Below are positions 37,264 through 45,739 of a stretch of 64,000 nt of DNA, in pieces. Both the position numbers and the translations under genes were made by a program. Position 1 is the stretch's first letter. Each line of letters opens with the position of its first letter. Location: positions 3,042,880-3,106,879 of the forward strand of contig NZ_CP080997.1 in the NCBI RefSeq assembly GCF_019645815.1, read 5' to 3'. Source of the stretch: Mycolicibacter heraklionensis. GTDB lineage: Bacteria; Actinomycetota; Actinomycetes; Mycobacteriales; Mycobacteriaceae. The notes below the pieces were generated by a model. That model saw only the letters and a program-made list of their open reading frames with translations, was not told the DNA's origin and searched no databases.

Positions 37264-37920
37264 CCCGGGCTGGGCTCGGCGGTCCGATGGCGAATCACGG
37301 ATCGCGTCTGCCGCAATCTGGCGCAGGTGGCCGCAGACGCGTTCCCAACGCCGCCGCGCGCGCTCAGTGTCCTGATCCACGAAGCTTGCCACCAGGATTC
37401 CGCGCAGCGCGTCCATGGCGGTGTAGACGACGTTGCGGATCTCCTTTTGCGCGGGATGCCCGGGCATCAGCTGGGCGATCGCAGCGACCAGGGTGCCGTT
37501 GACGACGGCTTCCACCCTCTCGATGTGCTGAGCGAGGACCCGGTCGGTGCGGGCGGCGACCCAAAGTTCCACGGTGGCAATGAACATCGGCCCCTGGTGG
37601 GCCTCCCACAGGAAGTCGAGGGCCGTCGCCACCGGGTCCGGGATCGACCGAATCTGACCGAGCTCCCGAATGGCGGCCTGGGTGCGCTGCTGGGCGAGAT
37701 GTTCGATCGCGGCGACGACGAGGTCTTCCTTCGACCGGAAATGGTGGATCTGGGCGCCCCGGGTGACGCCGGCCAACTCGGCGATGCGCGGCGTAGTGGT
37801 GCCGGCGTAGCCGTAGGTCACCAAGCATTCGATGGTGGCGTCGAGCAGGCGGGTCCGCATCGCTGCACTGCGCTCTGCCTGGGTGCGCCGTACTGGAGGT
37901 GCAGTGCCGCTCGCGGCCAT
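37120..37920 (-). CDS. TetR-family regulator with overlapping 3' extension
   Basis: 266 residues. MRTRLLDATIECLVTYG, then TTTPRIAELAGVTRGAQIHHFRSK is the N-terminal HTH. The natural end of the ligand domain is near residue 215 (RQIAADAIRDS); the last ~48 residues are read from the antisense of the preceding hydrolase gene and look non-conserved, so the original stop seems to have been lost. It may control itself or the hydrolases; a palindrome lies upstream at 37989-38008. Confidence 0.85.
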   Translation of the reverse strand: MAASGTAPPVRRTQAERSAAMRTRLLDATIECLVTYGYAGTTTPRIAELAGVTRGAQIHHFRSKEDLVVAAIEHLAQQRTQAAIRELGQIRSIPDPVATALDFLWEAHQGPMFIATVELWVAARTDRVLAQHIERVEAVVNGTLVAAIAQLMPGHPAQKEIRNVVYTAMDALRGILVASFVDQDTERARRRWERVCGHLRQIAADAIRDSPSDRRAQPGSDGERNAGEDGLQRQKRQPEAHQRGHGDVAGGDELELVHKPAEVTGD

Positions 37921-37988
37921 CCACCCACCTCCCCGATTGGTCCTGTCGCAGCTCCCTGCGTCGGCCTAACTTTGCAGAGAAGCGTTTA

Positions 37989-38008
37989 CATACGTTCCCG
38001 AGGGTATG
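37989..38008. promoter_or_regulatory. inverted repeat upstream of the TetR gene
   Basis: CATAC-N10-GTATG, 69-88 bp upstream of the TetR ATG. Likely auto-operator, but short arms keep confidence low. Confidence 0.35.
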
Positions 38009-38113
38009 CAACTTCCTCAGCATAACCGCGCCGGACGGGGACGCCTCCCACGCCACGCGGAGGTCGCGGACTGCCTCGCCTGCGCAGCATTCGGGGGTCT
38101 GAGCCAGCTCCGC

Positions 38114-39091
38114 TCACCAAAGCATGTGCACCTGCTCGGCCCAGCCGAGCAGACCGTCGACGGCAACACTCGTCCCGTCGTCGGTGCGGATCCGACCGTC
38201 GTAGTGCCCGAAACACTGGTGGGTGCCGGGCAGCGGTGACCGGTGGTGGAACGGGGTGAACGTCAGCTCCACCTGGTCGGAGCCGGGCGTGCGGATCGTC
38301 CACGGCCCGGCGTATTCGGGGTAATGCCAGTCCAGTTCGGCACCGATCTTGCTCAGTCGGCCGTCGACGCAGAGCGCATTCTCGGTGCTGCCGGTGCCCA
38401 CCGTCCACTTGCCGCCCAGCTGCAGGCCGACCGTGTGGCCGTCGGTGGGCCCGGAGGCGGCACCCCAGTTCCATACGGTGTTGGCCGGCCAGCGGCCGCG
38501 CCCGTGGTCGAGCACACCCCATCCGCCCTCGAAGTCGTAGCGGGTGTCACCGACCCGCACGACGCCCGACGCCGGCCGCGCGGTGTGCTTGGCGGTGTAC
38601 TGGAATCTCCGCTCGCCCCACGGCACCACCACCGCCAGCGTCTCGTGTCCGGGCGGCAATGCCACAAACAGGTCACCGGTCATGGGTCCGGCAGAGGTCT
38701 TGCAGGAGAACCGGATCCGGGTGCCGTCGGGCTCGGTGGTGAGGTCGATCGTGATCAGGCCGCGGGCGGCGGCCGGTCCGTCTCCGAGACTGGGCGGCAG
38801 GGTGATTCCCCAGCCGGCCGGGTGCAGACAGCTCCGACTCACCTCACGGCCGGAATAGTCGAAGAAGTACACATTGCTCACGCCGAGATAGTCCAGGCTC
38901 GCGACGGTCACCGCGATCAGGTGGGTGGGCGTCGTCACGCACCAGTACTCCCACCGCTTGGCGCGGCCCCACCCGCGAAGATTACTGCGGTGCAACGGGG
39001 TTCGGGTCCAGCCCACCGCGGCCGGGTTCAGCGACCCGGATGGGGTGCACAGATCGACCGGGTCGGTGATCTCGCGCTCATGGGTCACCAT
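38114..39091 (-). CDS. DUF2804 family protein
   Basis: 325 residues. Matches the DUF2804 pattern: start with LHRSNLRGWGRAKRWEYWCVTTPTHL, internal GGWGVLDHGRGRWPANTVWNWGAA and the final FGHYDGRIRTDDG. Beta-rich, two lipocalin-like halves; no signal peptide. Function unknown; often found near lipid or hydrocarbon genes. Only 7 bp from the truB stop. Confidence 0.82.
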   Translation of the reverse strand: MVTHEREITDPVDLCTPSGSLNPAAVGWTRTPLHRSNLRGWGRAKRWEYWCVTTPTHLIAVTVASLDYLGVSNVYFFDYSGREVSRSCLHPAGWGITLPPSLGDGPAAARGLITIDLTTEPDGTRIRFSCKTSAGPMTGDLFVALPPGHETLAVVVPWGERRFQYTAKHTARPASGVVRVGDTRYDFEGGWGVLDHGRGRWPANTVWNWGAASGPTDGHTVGLQLGGKWTVGTGSTENALCVDGRLSKIGAELDWHYPEYAGPWTIRTPGSDQVELTFTPFHHRSPLPGTHQCFGHYDGRIRTDDGTSVAVDGLLGWAEQVHMLW

Positions 39092-39098
39092 CGGCGAA

Positions 39099-39989
39099 CT
39101 ATAGCGTTGCCGGCCGGACGACGACCACCGACTTGGTCCGTCGTCCCGAGTCCTCCAGTAGTGCGATCACTCGCCCCTCGGCGTCGGTTGCCGCGTAGAT
39201 GCCGTCGATGCCTGCCGGTGCCAGCGGCCGGCCGTGACTGACGTCGAGTGCCTCGTCGACGGTGAGGTCCCGGCGCGGAAAGGTTTGCAGGCAGGCGGCA
39301 TCCAGGCTGTAGCTCAGCGCTGCACTCTCCCCCAGTTCGTCGAGGGTGCGAGCCTGGTCCAGCCCGAAGCTGCCGGCGCGGGTGCGCCGCAGTGCCCTCA
39401 GGTGCCCGCCCACTCCCAGCTCGCTGCCCACGTCACGGGCCAGTGCCCGGATGTAGGTTCCCGCCGAGCAGTCCACCTCGACGTCCAGATCGACGAACGG
39501 CTCGTCGCGCCGTACCGCCAGCAACTCGAAGCGTTCGATGCGCACCGGCCGGGCGGGCAGTTCGACGGCGCGGCCTTCCCTGGCCAGCTGGTAGGACCGC
39601 TTGCCGGCGACCTTGATGGCGCTGACCGCGGAGGGGACCTGCTCGATATCACCGCACAGTCCGGCGATCGCCGCGGCGATCTGGTCATCGGTGATGTGCG
39701 CCGCCGAAGTCGTCGCCAGCACCTCGCCCTCGGCGTCCTCTGTCGAGGTGGTTTGGCCCAATCGGATGGTGGCGGCGTAGGACTTCTGCGAGGTGGTCAG
39801 CAATCCCAGAATCTTGGTCGCCCGTTCGATGCCGATCACCAGCACCCCGGTGGCCATCGGGTCCAGCGTGCCGGCGTGGCCGACCTTGCGGGTCCCGAAG
39901 ATCCTGCGACACCGCGAAACGACGTCGTGACTGGTGATTCCGGCGGGCTTGTCGACGATCACCAGACCGGCCGGCGGCGGCGTGCTCAC
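39099..39989 (-). CDS. truB: tRNA pseudouridine(55) synthase
   Basis: 296 residues. [14 protein letters not shown] holds the catalytic Asp, and a C-terminal PUA-like region follows from about residue 230. It makes Psi55 in the T-loop of tRNA. Matches Rv2793c in the order truB-pptT-pptH; overlaps the pptT stop by 4 bp (ATGA). Confidence 0.96.
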   Translation of the reverse strand: MSTPPPAGLVIVDKPAGITSHDVVSRCRRIFGTRKVGHAGTLDPMATGVLVIGIERATKILGLLTTSQKSYAATIRLGQTTSTEDAEGEVLATTSAAHITDDQIAAAIAGLCGDIEQVPSAVSAIKVAGKRSYQLAREGRAVELPARPVRIERFELLAVRRDEPFVDLDVEVDCSAGTYIRALARDVGSELGVGGHLRALRRTRAGSFGLDQARTLDELGESAALSYSLDAACLQTFPRRDLTVDEALDVSHGRPLAPAGIDGIYAATDAEGRVIALLEDSGRRTKSVVVVRPATL

Positions 39990-40645
39990 AGCACGATCGC
40001 CGTCAGCACCAGACCGCTCGCCACCGACCAGCGCCCGCGCAGCTCGGTCAACGGCGGCCCGGACAGCGCCGCGGGGTCGATCAGGATGCGGGAGGCAAAG
40101 GTTCCGTCGGGGTCAAAAGTGATGTGGGCATCCTCGAAGCCCAGCCACCGCCTGGTCAGCGGAAACCACGCCTTGTAGGTGGCTTCCTTGGCGCAGAACA
40201 GGATTCGGTCCCAGTGCCGGTCCTGCGGCAGCGCCTCAAGCTCGACACGCTCGGCGGGAAGGCTGACCGCGTTGAGCACGCCGTCGGGCAACACGTCATG
40301 CGGCTCGGCGTCGATACCCACCGACCGCACGTCGACGCTGCGGCCCACCACCGCGCCGCGGAAACCCGCGCAGTGCGTCAGGCTGCCGACAACGCCGTCC
40401 GGCCAAGCAGGCTCGCCCTTCTCCCCTTTGAGGATCGCGACCGGCGGTTGCCCGAGCTCTTCCAACGCCAGCCGGGCACAGTAGCGCGCGGTGACGAATT
40501 CGTTGCGGCGTTTGGCGACCGAGCGGGCAACCAGCGGCTCTTCCTCGGGCAGTGGAGCCAGCCCGGGCGGATCGTCGTAGCGCTCGGCCCAGGCCAGCGA
40601 ACCTGTCGGCGCTCCTTCGAGCACCCCGTCCAGCAGCTTGCTCAT
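39986..40645 (-). CDS. pptT: 4'-phosphopantetheinyl transferase PptT
   Basis: 219 residues of the Sfp family. [27 protein letters not shown] (Mg-binding Asp-Glu) and [12 protein letters not shown] (Glu/Lys) are the family motifs. It activates acyl and peptidyl carrier proteins for mycolic acid, polyketide and siderophore assembly. Overlaps the pptH stop and the truB start, one operon. Confidence 0.96.
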   Translation of the reverse strand: MSKLLDGVLEGAPTGSLAWAERYDDPPGLAPLPEEEPLVARSVAKRRNEFVTARYCARLALEELGQPPVAILKGEKGEPAWPDGVVGSLTHCAGFRGAVVGRSVDVRSVGIDAEPHDVLPDGVLNAVSLPAERVELEALPQDRHWDRILFCAKEATYKAWFPLTRRWLGFEDAHITFDPDGTFASRILIDPAALSGPPLTELRGRWSVASGLVLTAIVL

Positions 40646-41607
40646 CGCGCCTGCCGTTGGCGTAGCCGTTCGGCGAACTTCGCGCTGGCCTCGCGCATCT
40701 CATCGGTGATGGCGAAGTGGCCGCCGAACTCGTTGAGGTAACCGGGCGGGTACTGCGGATCGGGCAGTATCTGGCGCAGCCACCGATGCGGCCGGCGGCG
40801 ACGCCATTCCCGCGGATAGCCCACCGAGACCTCTTCGAAGCGCACGCCGTCGTAGAACGTGGTGCGCGGGATGTGCAGGTGGCCATAGACCGAACACGTC
40901 GCGTTGTAACGGGTGTGCCAGTCGGCGGTTTCCACGGTGCCGCACCACAGCGAGAACTCCGGGTAGAACAGCGCGTCGCAGGGCTGGCGCACCATCGGGA
41001 AATGGTTGACCAGCACGGTCGGCGTCATCCAGTCGAGGTTTTCGAGGCGTTTGCGGGTCACCGCGACCCGGTCGCGGCACCACGCGTCACGGGTGCCGTA
41101 GGGCTCGGGCGACAGCAGGAACTCGTCGGTGGCCACCACGTTGTTCTCCCGCGCGATGGCCAGACCTTCGGCCTTGCTCGTCGCGCCGGCCGGCAGGAAG
41201 GTGTAGTCGTAGAGCAGGAACATCGGCACGATGGTGGCGGGGCCACCCTGCTCGGTCCAGACCGGGAAGGGGTGCTCGGGCGTGATGACGCCCATCTGGT
41301 CACACATGTCGACCAGATAGTCGTAGCGCGAGCGCCCGAATATCTGCATCGGATCCTTGTTGGTGGTCCACAGCTCGTGGTTGCCGGGAACCCAGATCAC
41401 CTTGTCGAAGCGTTTCCGCAGCAGATCCAGTGCCCAGCGGATCTCGTCGGTGCGCTCCGCGACGTCGCCGGCGACGATCAACCAGTCGTCCCCGGTGGCC
41501 GGATGCAGCGCCTCGGTGATCGGCTTATTGCCCAGGTGGCCGGTGTGCAAATCGGAGATCGCCCACAGGGTCGGGCCGTCTGCAGCCCTTGGCTCGTGGG
41601 TGTTCAC
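40642..41607 (-). CDS. pptH: metallophosphoesterase PptH (phosphopantetheinyl hydrolase)
   Basis: 321 residues from GTG 41607. Calcineurin-type motifs: ISDLHTGH, VAGDVAERTDE, VPGNHELW, NHFP and YGHLHIPR give all metal ligands. In M. tuberculosis the product of Rv2795c removes phosphopantetheine from carrier proteins, opposing PptT, and the two are co-encoded as here. The frame is open upstream to 41931 without family resemblance. Confidence 0.92.
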   Translation of the reverse strand: MNTHEPRAADGPTLWAISDLHTGHLGNKPITEALHPATGDDWLIVAGDVAERTDEIRWALDLLRKRFDKVIWVPGNHELWTTNKDPMQIFGRSRYDYLVDMCDQMGVITPEHPFPVWTEQGGPATIVPMFLLYDYTFLPAGATSKAEGLAIARENNVVATDEFLLSPEPYGTRDAWCRDRVAVTRKRLENLDWMTPTVLVNHFPMVRQPCDALFYPEFSLWCGTVETADWHTRYNATCSVYGHLHIPRTTFYDGVRFEEVSVGYPREWRRRRPHRWLRQILPDPQYPPGYLNEFGGHFAITDEMREASAKFAERLRQRQAR

Positions 41608-41636
41608 GAGGGTCGAGCCTAATAGGTGCGCAGAAT

Positions 41637-41650
41637 TAGAACGTGTTCTC
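41637..41650. promoter_or_regulatory. KstR-like dyad between pptH and the DUF3558-like gene
   Basis: TAGAACGTGTTCTC matches the KstR pattern TnnAACnnGTTnnA at all but the last base and contains the dyad AGAAC-GT-GTTCT. It lies 30 bp upstream of the pptH start and 73 bp upstream of the divergent gene. Confidence 0.4.
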
Positions 41651-41722
41651 GCCTTCGGGGCAGTGGCCGCCGCCACAACTTGTACACTCCCGGCAGAACA
41701 CCGGGCGGAAGCGAGGAGTGTC

Positions 41723-42307
41723 ATGCTCACCAAACTGCGTCTGATCACCGCGTTGGGGGCGCTGGTGATGGCCGTCGTGATGGTCTGGCAACAGACACCC
41801 CCCGGCAATGACGTCGCCGGCAAGTCCGGGGTCCAGTTGCGGTCCACCGCGATGCCGCTGGCACCCCCGACTACCTCGAGCAAAGCGGTCAACATCACCA
41901 ACCCACGCCCGTTCGACGCCTGCGAGGACATCCCCTACGACGTCATCGCACAGTTGGGGCTGGCGTTCACGCCGCCAAAGCCGGTCGAGGGCGTGCGCTG
42001 CGAATTCGACGCCGGCAACTACCAGATGGCCGTCGAGACGTACGTCTGGCGCAGCTACGACGAGTCCATCCCGGCCGATGCGATCGAGATGGACATCAAC
42101 GGGCACCGGGCGGCGCAGTACTGGGTGATGAAGCCCACCGAGTGGAACAACCGGTGGTGGTTCTCCTGCATGGTGGCGTTCAAGACCAGCTACGGCCTGA
42201 TCCAGCAGTCGCTGTACTACTCGCCGGTGTACTCCAGCCCGGACGTGGACTGCCCCACCGAGAACCTGATGCGCGCCCACCAGCTGGCTCCGCACTACAA
42301 GTACTGA
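41723..42307 (+). CDS. exported DUF3558-like protein
   Basis: 194 residues from ATG 41723 (GAGGAG upstream). A single N-terminal hydrophobic segment (LITALGALVMAVVMVW, residues 7-22) lacks a lipobox cysteine. The rest follows the DUF3558 lipoprotein pattern: NPRPFDACEDIPYDVIAQLGL, CEFDAG and WWFSCMVAF with paired cysteines. Likely membrane-anchored in the periplasm; function unknown. Gap of 5 bp to the CocE-type hydrolase gene. Confidence 0.75.
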   Translation: MLTKLRLITALGALVMAVVMVWQQTPPGNDVAGKSGVQLRSTAMPLAPPTTSSKAVNITNPRPFDACEDIPYDVIAQLGLAFTPPKPVEGVRCEFDAGNYQMAVETYVWRSYDESIPADAIEMDINGHRAAQYWVMKPTEWNNRWWFSCMVAFKTSYGLIQQSLYYSPVYSSPDVDCPTENLMRAHQLAPHYKY

Positions 42308-42312
42308 CCTGC

Positions 42313-43956
42313 ATGGCGAGTACCTCACCCCGTTTCGCCGATGCCATCGTCAATCGGGCGCTGCGGCGGCTGCCGCCGCCCACCACCGGCTACACCGTGC
42401 GCCGGGAGCACATCCCGATGCGCGATGGGGTCCAGCTGCGCGCCGACCACTATCAGCCGACCGGCGACGTGGCCGGCACCCTGCTGGTGCGCTGCCCCTA
42501 CGGCCGCAAATTCCCGTTCTCGCTGGTGTTCGCCCGGATGTACGCCGCCCGCGGGTACCGGGTGATTCTGCAGAGTGTGCGCGGCACCTTCGGCTCCGGT
42601 GGGGTGTTCGAGCCGATGGTCAACGAGGCCGCCGACGGTGCCGACACCGTGGCCTGGCTGCGCGCCCAGCCGTGGTTCACCGGGTCCTTCGGCACCATCG
42701 GGTTGTCGTATCTGGGTTTCACTCAGTGGGCGTTGCTGGCCGACCCACCACCGGAGCTGACCGCGGCGGTGATCACCGTCGGGCCGCACGATCTGTACCA
42801 GTCGACGTGGGGCGTCGGGTCGTTCGCGCTCAACGACTTCTTGGGCTGGAGTCACATGATGGCCCACCAGGAGGTTCGGCCACGGATCCGTGCCGGCTTG
42901 GCGCAGCTGACCGCGCAACGCCGGGTCAAACGTGCCGCGGCTGCGTTGCCGCTGGGCTCGGCCGGCCGGGCGCTGCTGGGCGGCGGCTCCCCCTGGTACG
43001 AGTCGTGGGTTGAGCACCCCGATCGCGATGACCCGTTCTGGGACCGCTTGCGTCACCCGGTGGCGCTGGAGCGGACCCAGGTGCCGGTGCTGCTGCTCAG
43101 TGGCTGGCAAGACCTGTTCTTGGACCAGACGCTGGCTCAGTTCGCGACACTGCGCGACCGGGGAGCCGAGGTTGCGCTGACCGTCGGCCCGTGGACCCAC
43201 ACCGAGATGCTGACCAAGGGATTGCGCACTGTTACCGCAGAATCCCTGGACTGGCTCGACACTCATCTGGCCGGCGCGGACGGGCCGTCGCGAACCAGCC
43301 CGGTCCGCGTCTACGTCACCGGCGGCGGGGGCTGGCGTGAATTTCCGGACTGGGCCCCCGAACCGACCGGCCGAAGCTGGTGGCTGCAGACCGGCGGGCG
43401 GCTGGCCGACTCACCCGTGGCCGACGGTGCGACCGACTCGGCCAGCTTCAGCTATGACCCGGCCGATCCCACGCCGACGGTGGGCGGGCGGCTGCTCGCC
43501 CCCGGCGGCGGCTATCAGCGCGACGACGCGCTGGCGCGCCGTGCCGACGTGCTGACCTTCACCGGGGAGCCCCTGACCGAGGATGTCTACGTCTTCGGCA
43601 GCCCGGTGGTGGAGCTGGCGCATTCCAGCGACCACCCGCATGTCGACGTGTTCGTCAGGGTCAGCGAGGTCGACGGTCGCGGACGCTCACGCAATGTCAG
43701 TGACGGCTACCGTCGGTTGGACCAGAACACTGGCACGGTTCGTATCGACCTGGACCAGATCGCCCACCGTTTTGCGGCCGGCTCTCGCATCCGGCTGCTG
43801 ATCGCCGGCGGCTGTCATCCCCGGTTCGCCCGCAACCTGGGCACCGGCGAGCCCGCGATCAGCGGCGCCGCCGCCCGACCGGCAACTCACACGGTGCGGC
43901 TGGCCGGCTCACGGTTGCTGCTGCCCGCGGACCGCCGAGACCGCCTTGACCAGTAG
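42313..43956 (+). CDS. CocE/NonD-family hydrolase
   Basis: 547 residues from ATG 42313. N-terminal alpha/beta domain with GLSYLG (nucleophile Ser about residue 138, FGTIGLSYLGFTQW), acid and His expected in SGWQDLFLD and GPWTHTEML, and the C-terminal jelly-roll domain (ADVLTFTGEPLTEDVYVFG) of X-Pro dipeptidyl-peptidase-like enzymes. Resembles Rv2800. Acts on esters or acyl-peptides; substrate unknown. Its 3' end overlaps the DUF5642 gene on the other strand by 48 bp. Confidence 0.9.
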   Translation: MASTSPRFADAIVNRALRRLPPPTTGYTVRREHIPMRDGVQLRADHYQPTGDVAGTLLVRCPYGRKFPFSLVFARMYAARGYRVILQSVRGTFGSGGVFEPMVNEAADGADTVAWLRAQPWFTGSFGTIGLSYLGFTQWALLADPPPELTAAVITVGPHDLYQSTWGVGSFALNDFLGWSHMMAHQEVRPRIRAGLAQLTAQRRVKRAAAALPLGSAGRALLGGGSPWYESWVEHPDRDDPFWDRLRHPVALERTQVPVLLLSGWQDLFLDQTLAQFATLRDRGAEVALTVGPWTHTEMLTKGLRTVTAESLDWLDTHLAGADGPSRTSPVRVYVTGGGGWREFPDWAPEPTGRSWWLQTGGRLADSPVADGATDSASFSYDPADPTPTVGGRLLAPGGGYQRDDALARRADVLTFTGEPLTEDVYVFGSPVVELAHSSDHPHVDVFVRVSEVDGRGRSRNVSDGYRRLDQNTGTVRIDLDQIAHRFAAGSRIRLLIAGGCHPRFARNLGTGEPAISGAAARPATHTVRLAGSRLLLPADRRDRLDQ

Positions 43957-44643
43957 GTCTGACATCAGCCGCTGCGGATCCAACTGCGCATCCGCACTGC
44001 CCATGACGACCACCGACGTTCGTTGGTCGAGCGCCGCCGTGTACAGATAGTCGGGGTCCTCCTCGGGGTCCGCCACGCTCAGCTTCACCCCGGTCGTGGT
44101 GGCGCCGGCAATGGCGGGTGCCGCGATACGCTCCACGGTCCCGGTCGCCTCCGGCGAACCGGACAGCGAGATCCGGTCACAGCCCGCCGGTTCAGACTGA
44201 GCCGCAACAGGATTCGGCGACCGCAGGGCGACGACGTACACGTTGCCCTGGTCTCCCTGCCCGATCACGCCGGCAGCTTCGGTGCCGACCGTTGGATCGA
44301 CATACGGTGGGATAACCACCGAGCGGCACTGCGGCGGGTCGACCTGGGCGTCGGTGAACGCGGCGACCGCGGAACCGTCGATGTCGGACTGCCCCAGTGT
44401 CTTTGCCGGGTGCGCCTGCGGCGTGAAGCCCTGCGGAAAGTCGTTGGAGACGGCGTCGACTCGTGAGATGTCGTACGGCGCCGGGCTCGGCTCAGCGGCG
44501 GGCGGCTGGGACGCAACCGGCCCGGCCGGGGTGACTTCGGCACTGGTGCCGCACCCGGCGAGGGTTGCCCCGACGCCGAGTGCGGCCAGCAGTGCCAGCC
44601 CATTCCGGGTAGCACGCAGCCCACCGCGGTCAAAGGCCGACAT
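43909..44643 (-). CDS. DUF5642-type lipoprotein
   Basis: 244 residues from ATG 44643. Signal peptide II with lipobox LAGC (Cys near residue 31). The exported domain (YDISRVDAVSNDFPQGF ... PPQCRSVVIPPYVDP ... RISLSGSPEATGTVERI) has the two-cysteine pattern of the mycobacterial DUF5642/PknH-sensor-like lipoproteins. Function unknown. Starts 5 bp after the His/Trp-tailed protein gene, so both are in one operon. Confidence 0.78.
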   Translation of the reverse strand: MSAFDRGGLRATRNGLALLAALGVGATLAGCGTSAEVTPAGPVASQPPAAEPSPAPYDISRVDAVSNDFPQGFTPQAHPAKTLGQSDIDGSAVAAFTDAQVDPPQCRSVVIPPYVDPTVGTEAAGVIGQGDQGNVYVVALRSPNPVAAQSEPAGCDRISLSGSPEATGTVERIAAPAIAGATTTGVKLSVADPEEDPDYLYTAALDQRTSVVVMGSADAQLDPQRLMSDLLVKAVSAVRGQQQP

Positions 44644-44648
44644 CGCGA

Positions 44649-44972
44649 TCACCACCACCACCACCAGCGGTGCCAGAAGTGGTGATGACGCCACCAGTGG
44701 TGCCGGCCCCACTGCGGCATGGGAGCCGTGCGCCAGTCGGTGGCGAACACGGTATCGGCCGGTGCGCGATCGATGGCGACGCGATTCCCGACCGCGACCG
44801 GGAGCCCGAGCGGGGTCCCGGCCATGTGGACCGCCGCGGGCGGTTGTGCACCGACCTCCCCCGGGGATGCCTGCGCCGGGCCCGCGGCGCCGACCAACAG
44901 CGCACCGGCGACGGTGCCGGCACTGATCGCTCCGGCGGCCACGCGTCGGCACGAATTGCGTGAAATCAACAT
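44649..44972 (-). CDS. small exported protein with His/Trp-rich C-terminus
   Basis: 107 residues from ATG 44972. Signal peptide (residues 1-36, cleavage after AQA). The mature ~70 residues start ASPGEVGAQPP and end with the unusual tail RHHWWRHHHFWHRWWWWW. The tail is encoded by CCACCA-type repeats on the plus strand. Clustered His and Trp suggest metal or heme binding or membrane insertion, but no family is recognised. Confidence 0.72.
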   Translation of the reverse strand: MLISRNSCRRVAAGAISAGTVAGALLVGAAGPAQASPGEVGAQPPAAVHMAGTPLGLPVAVGNRVAIDRAPADTVFATDWRTAPMPQWGRHHWWRHHHFWHRWWWWW

Positions 44973-45140
44973 GATTTCCTCCCTCGTCAAGATTCCCGAA
45001 TCATCTTGATATTCGGAGAGTAGCACCGGCACGAGTGCTCAACAACGGTCTGATTGACAATTTTTTTGTGTGCCGGATATTTCGCACAAGACGCGCCACA
45101 TCCGTGTAGAAGACGTCTATATATGCAGCTCAAGACCCAT

Positions 45141-45164
45141 CTACTGATCTACTGACCCACTGAT
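45141..45164. repeat. three tandem 8-bp repeats
   Basis: CTACTGAT, CTACTGAC and CCACTGAT follow each other without spacers. Direct iterons of this type bind RHH or ParR-like proteins in other systems; the RHH-like gene at 45418 is close. Confidence 0.45.
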
Positions 45165-45286
45165 TCACGGAGGTCCGTATTTAATGGAATCATGACCGAC
45201 CGAGTCCATCTAACATTTCTTTAATCTTGTATAGATAATGGCGCGAAGAATTGCCACACCGTGGCTTTGTGCGCATCCGACCGATG

Positions 45287-45329
45287 AGCGGGCCCCTGCG
45301 CGACGCCATCACCGGGGCGAGGGCCCGCT
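45287..45329. other. stem-loop with 9-bp GC arms
   Basis: AGCGGGCCC pairs with GGGCCCGCT across a 25-nt loop, about 90 bp upstream of the RHH-like gene. It could be a terminator or an RNA leader structure; no U-tract. Confidence 0.35.
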
Positions 45330-45417
45330 GAGGCCGCTCTGGTCTTACCCGACGGGTGACGGGCTACTCTGGCGTTAGTACCAGGGTGAGGTTCCACCGC
45401 AACCGAAGGTCCACACG

Positions 45418-45726
45418 ATGAGCGCTGCCAGCGATTCCCTCAATAACCGCAGTTTCAGCGCCCCGGCCACCGGCTGGGCACCGCCACGCGAAACGGGAAT
45501 GAAGCCGACGGAGCCGATTCCGCTGCGTCAAACCCGGACCCGCCGCACCGTCGATCTGTCGCCGGCGCAACATCGCGGGCTCGACCTCTGGCAGCGCGAT
45601 GCCGCCGACCGAGTGGGATGCGCTCGCATCACCGGGCAGGAAGTCATGACGGCGCTGATCGATCAACTGCTCGCCGACCCGGAACTCTCAGCGCAGATCA
45701 TTCGGACCCTGCGGTCCCGCCGGTAA
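45418..45726 (+). CDS. small RHH-like DNA-binding protein (hypothetical)
   Basis: 102 residues. A polar N-terminal half (to residue ~40) is followed by RTRRTVDLSPAQHRGLDLW and GCARITGQEVMTALIDQLLADPELSAQI, a strand-helix-helix pattern like ribbon-helix-helix proteins of plasmid partition or antitoxin type. No toxin partner is adjacent. GAAGGT precedes the ATG. The family call is by pattern only. Confidence 0.6.
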   Translation: MSAASDSLNNRSFSAPATGWAPPRETGMKPTEPIPLRQTRTRRTVDLSPAQHRGLDLWQRDAADRVGCARITGQEVMTALIDQLLADPELSAQIIRTLRSRR

Positions 45727-45739
45727 CACCCGCCGGAGG

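Larger units (their letters stand above)
44973..45417. other. AT-rich intergenic region with tandem octamers and a long stem-loop
   Basis: 445 bp without a gene. It is AT-rich for this genome (for example around 45055-45070 and 45170-45240). Three near-identical tandem octamers lie at 45141-45164 (CTACTGAT, CTACTGAC, CCACTGAT), a small dyad ACGGA-GG-TCCGT near 45168, and 9-bp complementary arms AGCGGGCCC/GGGCCCGCT at 45287-45329. It must contain the promoters of the two diverging genes. Confidence 0.6.
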
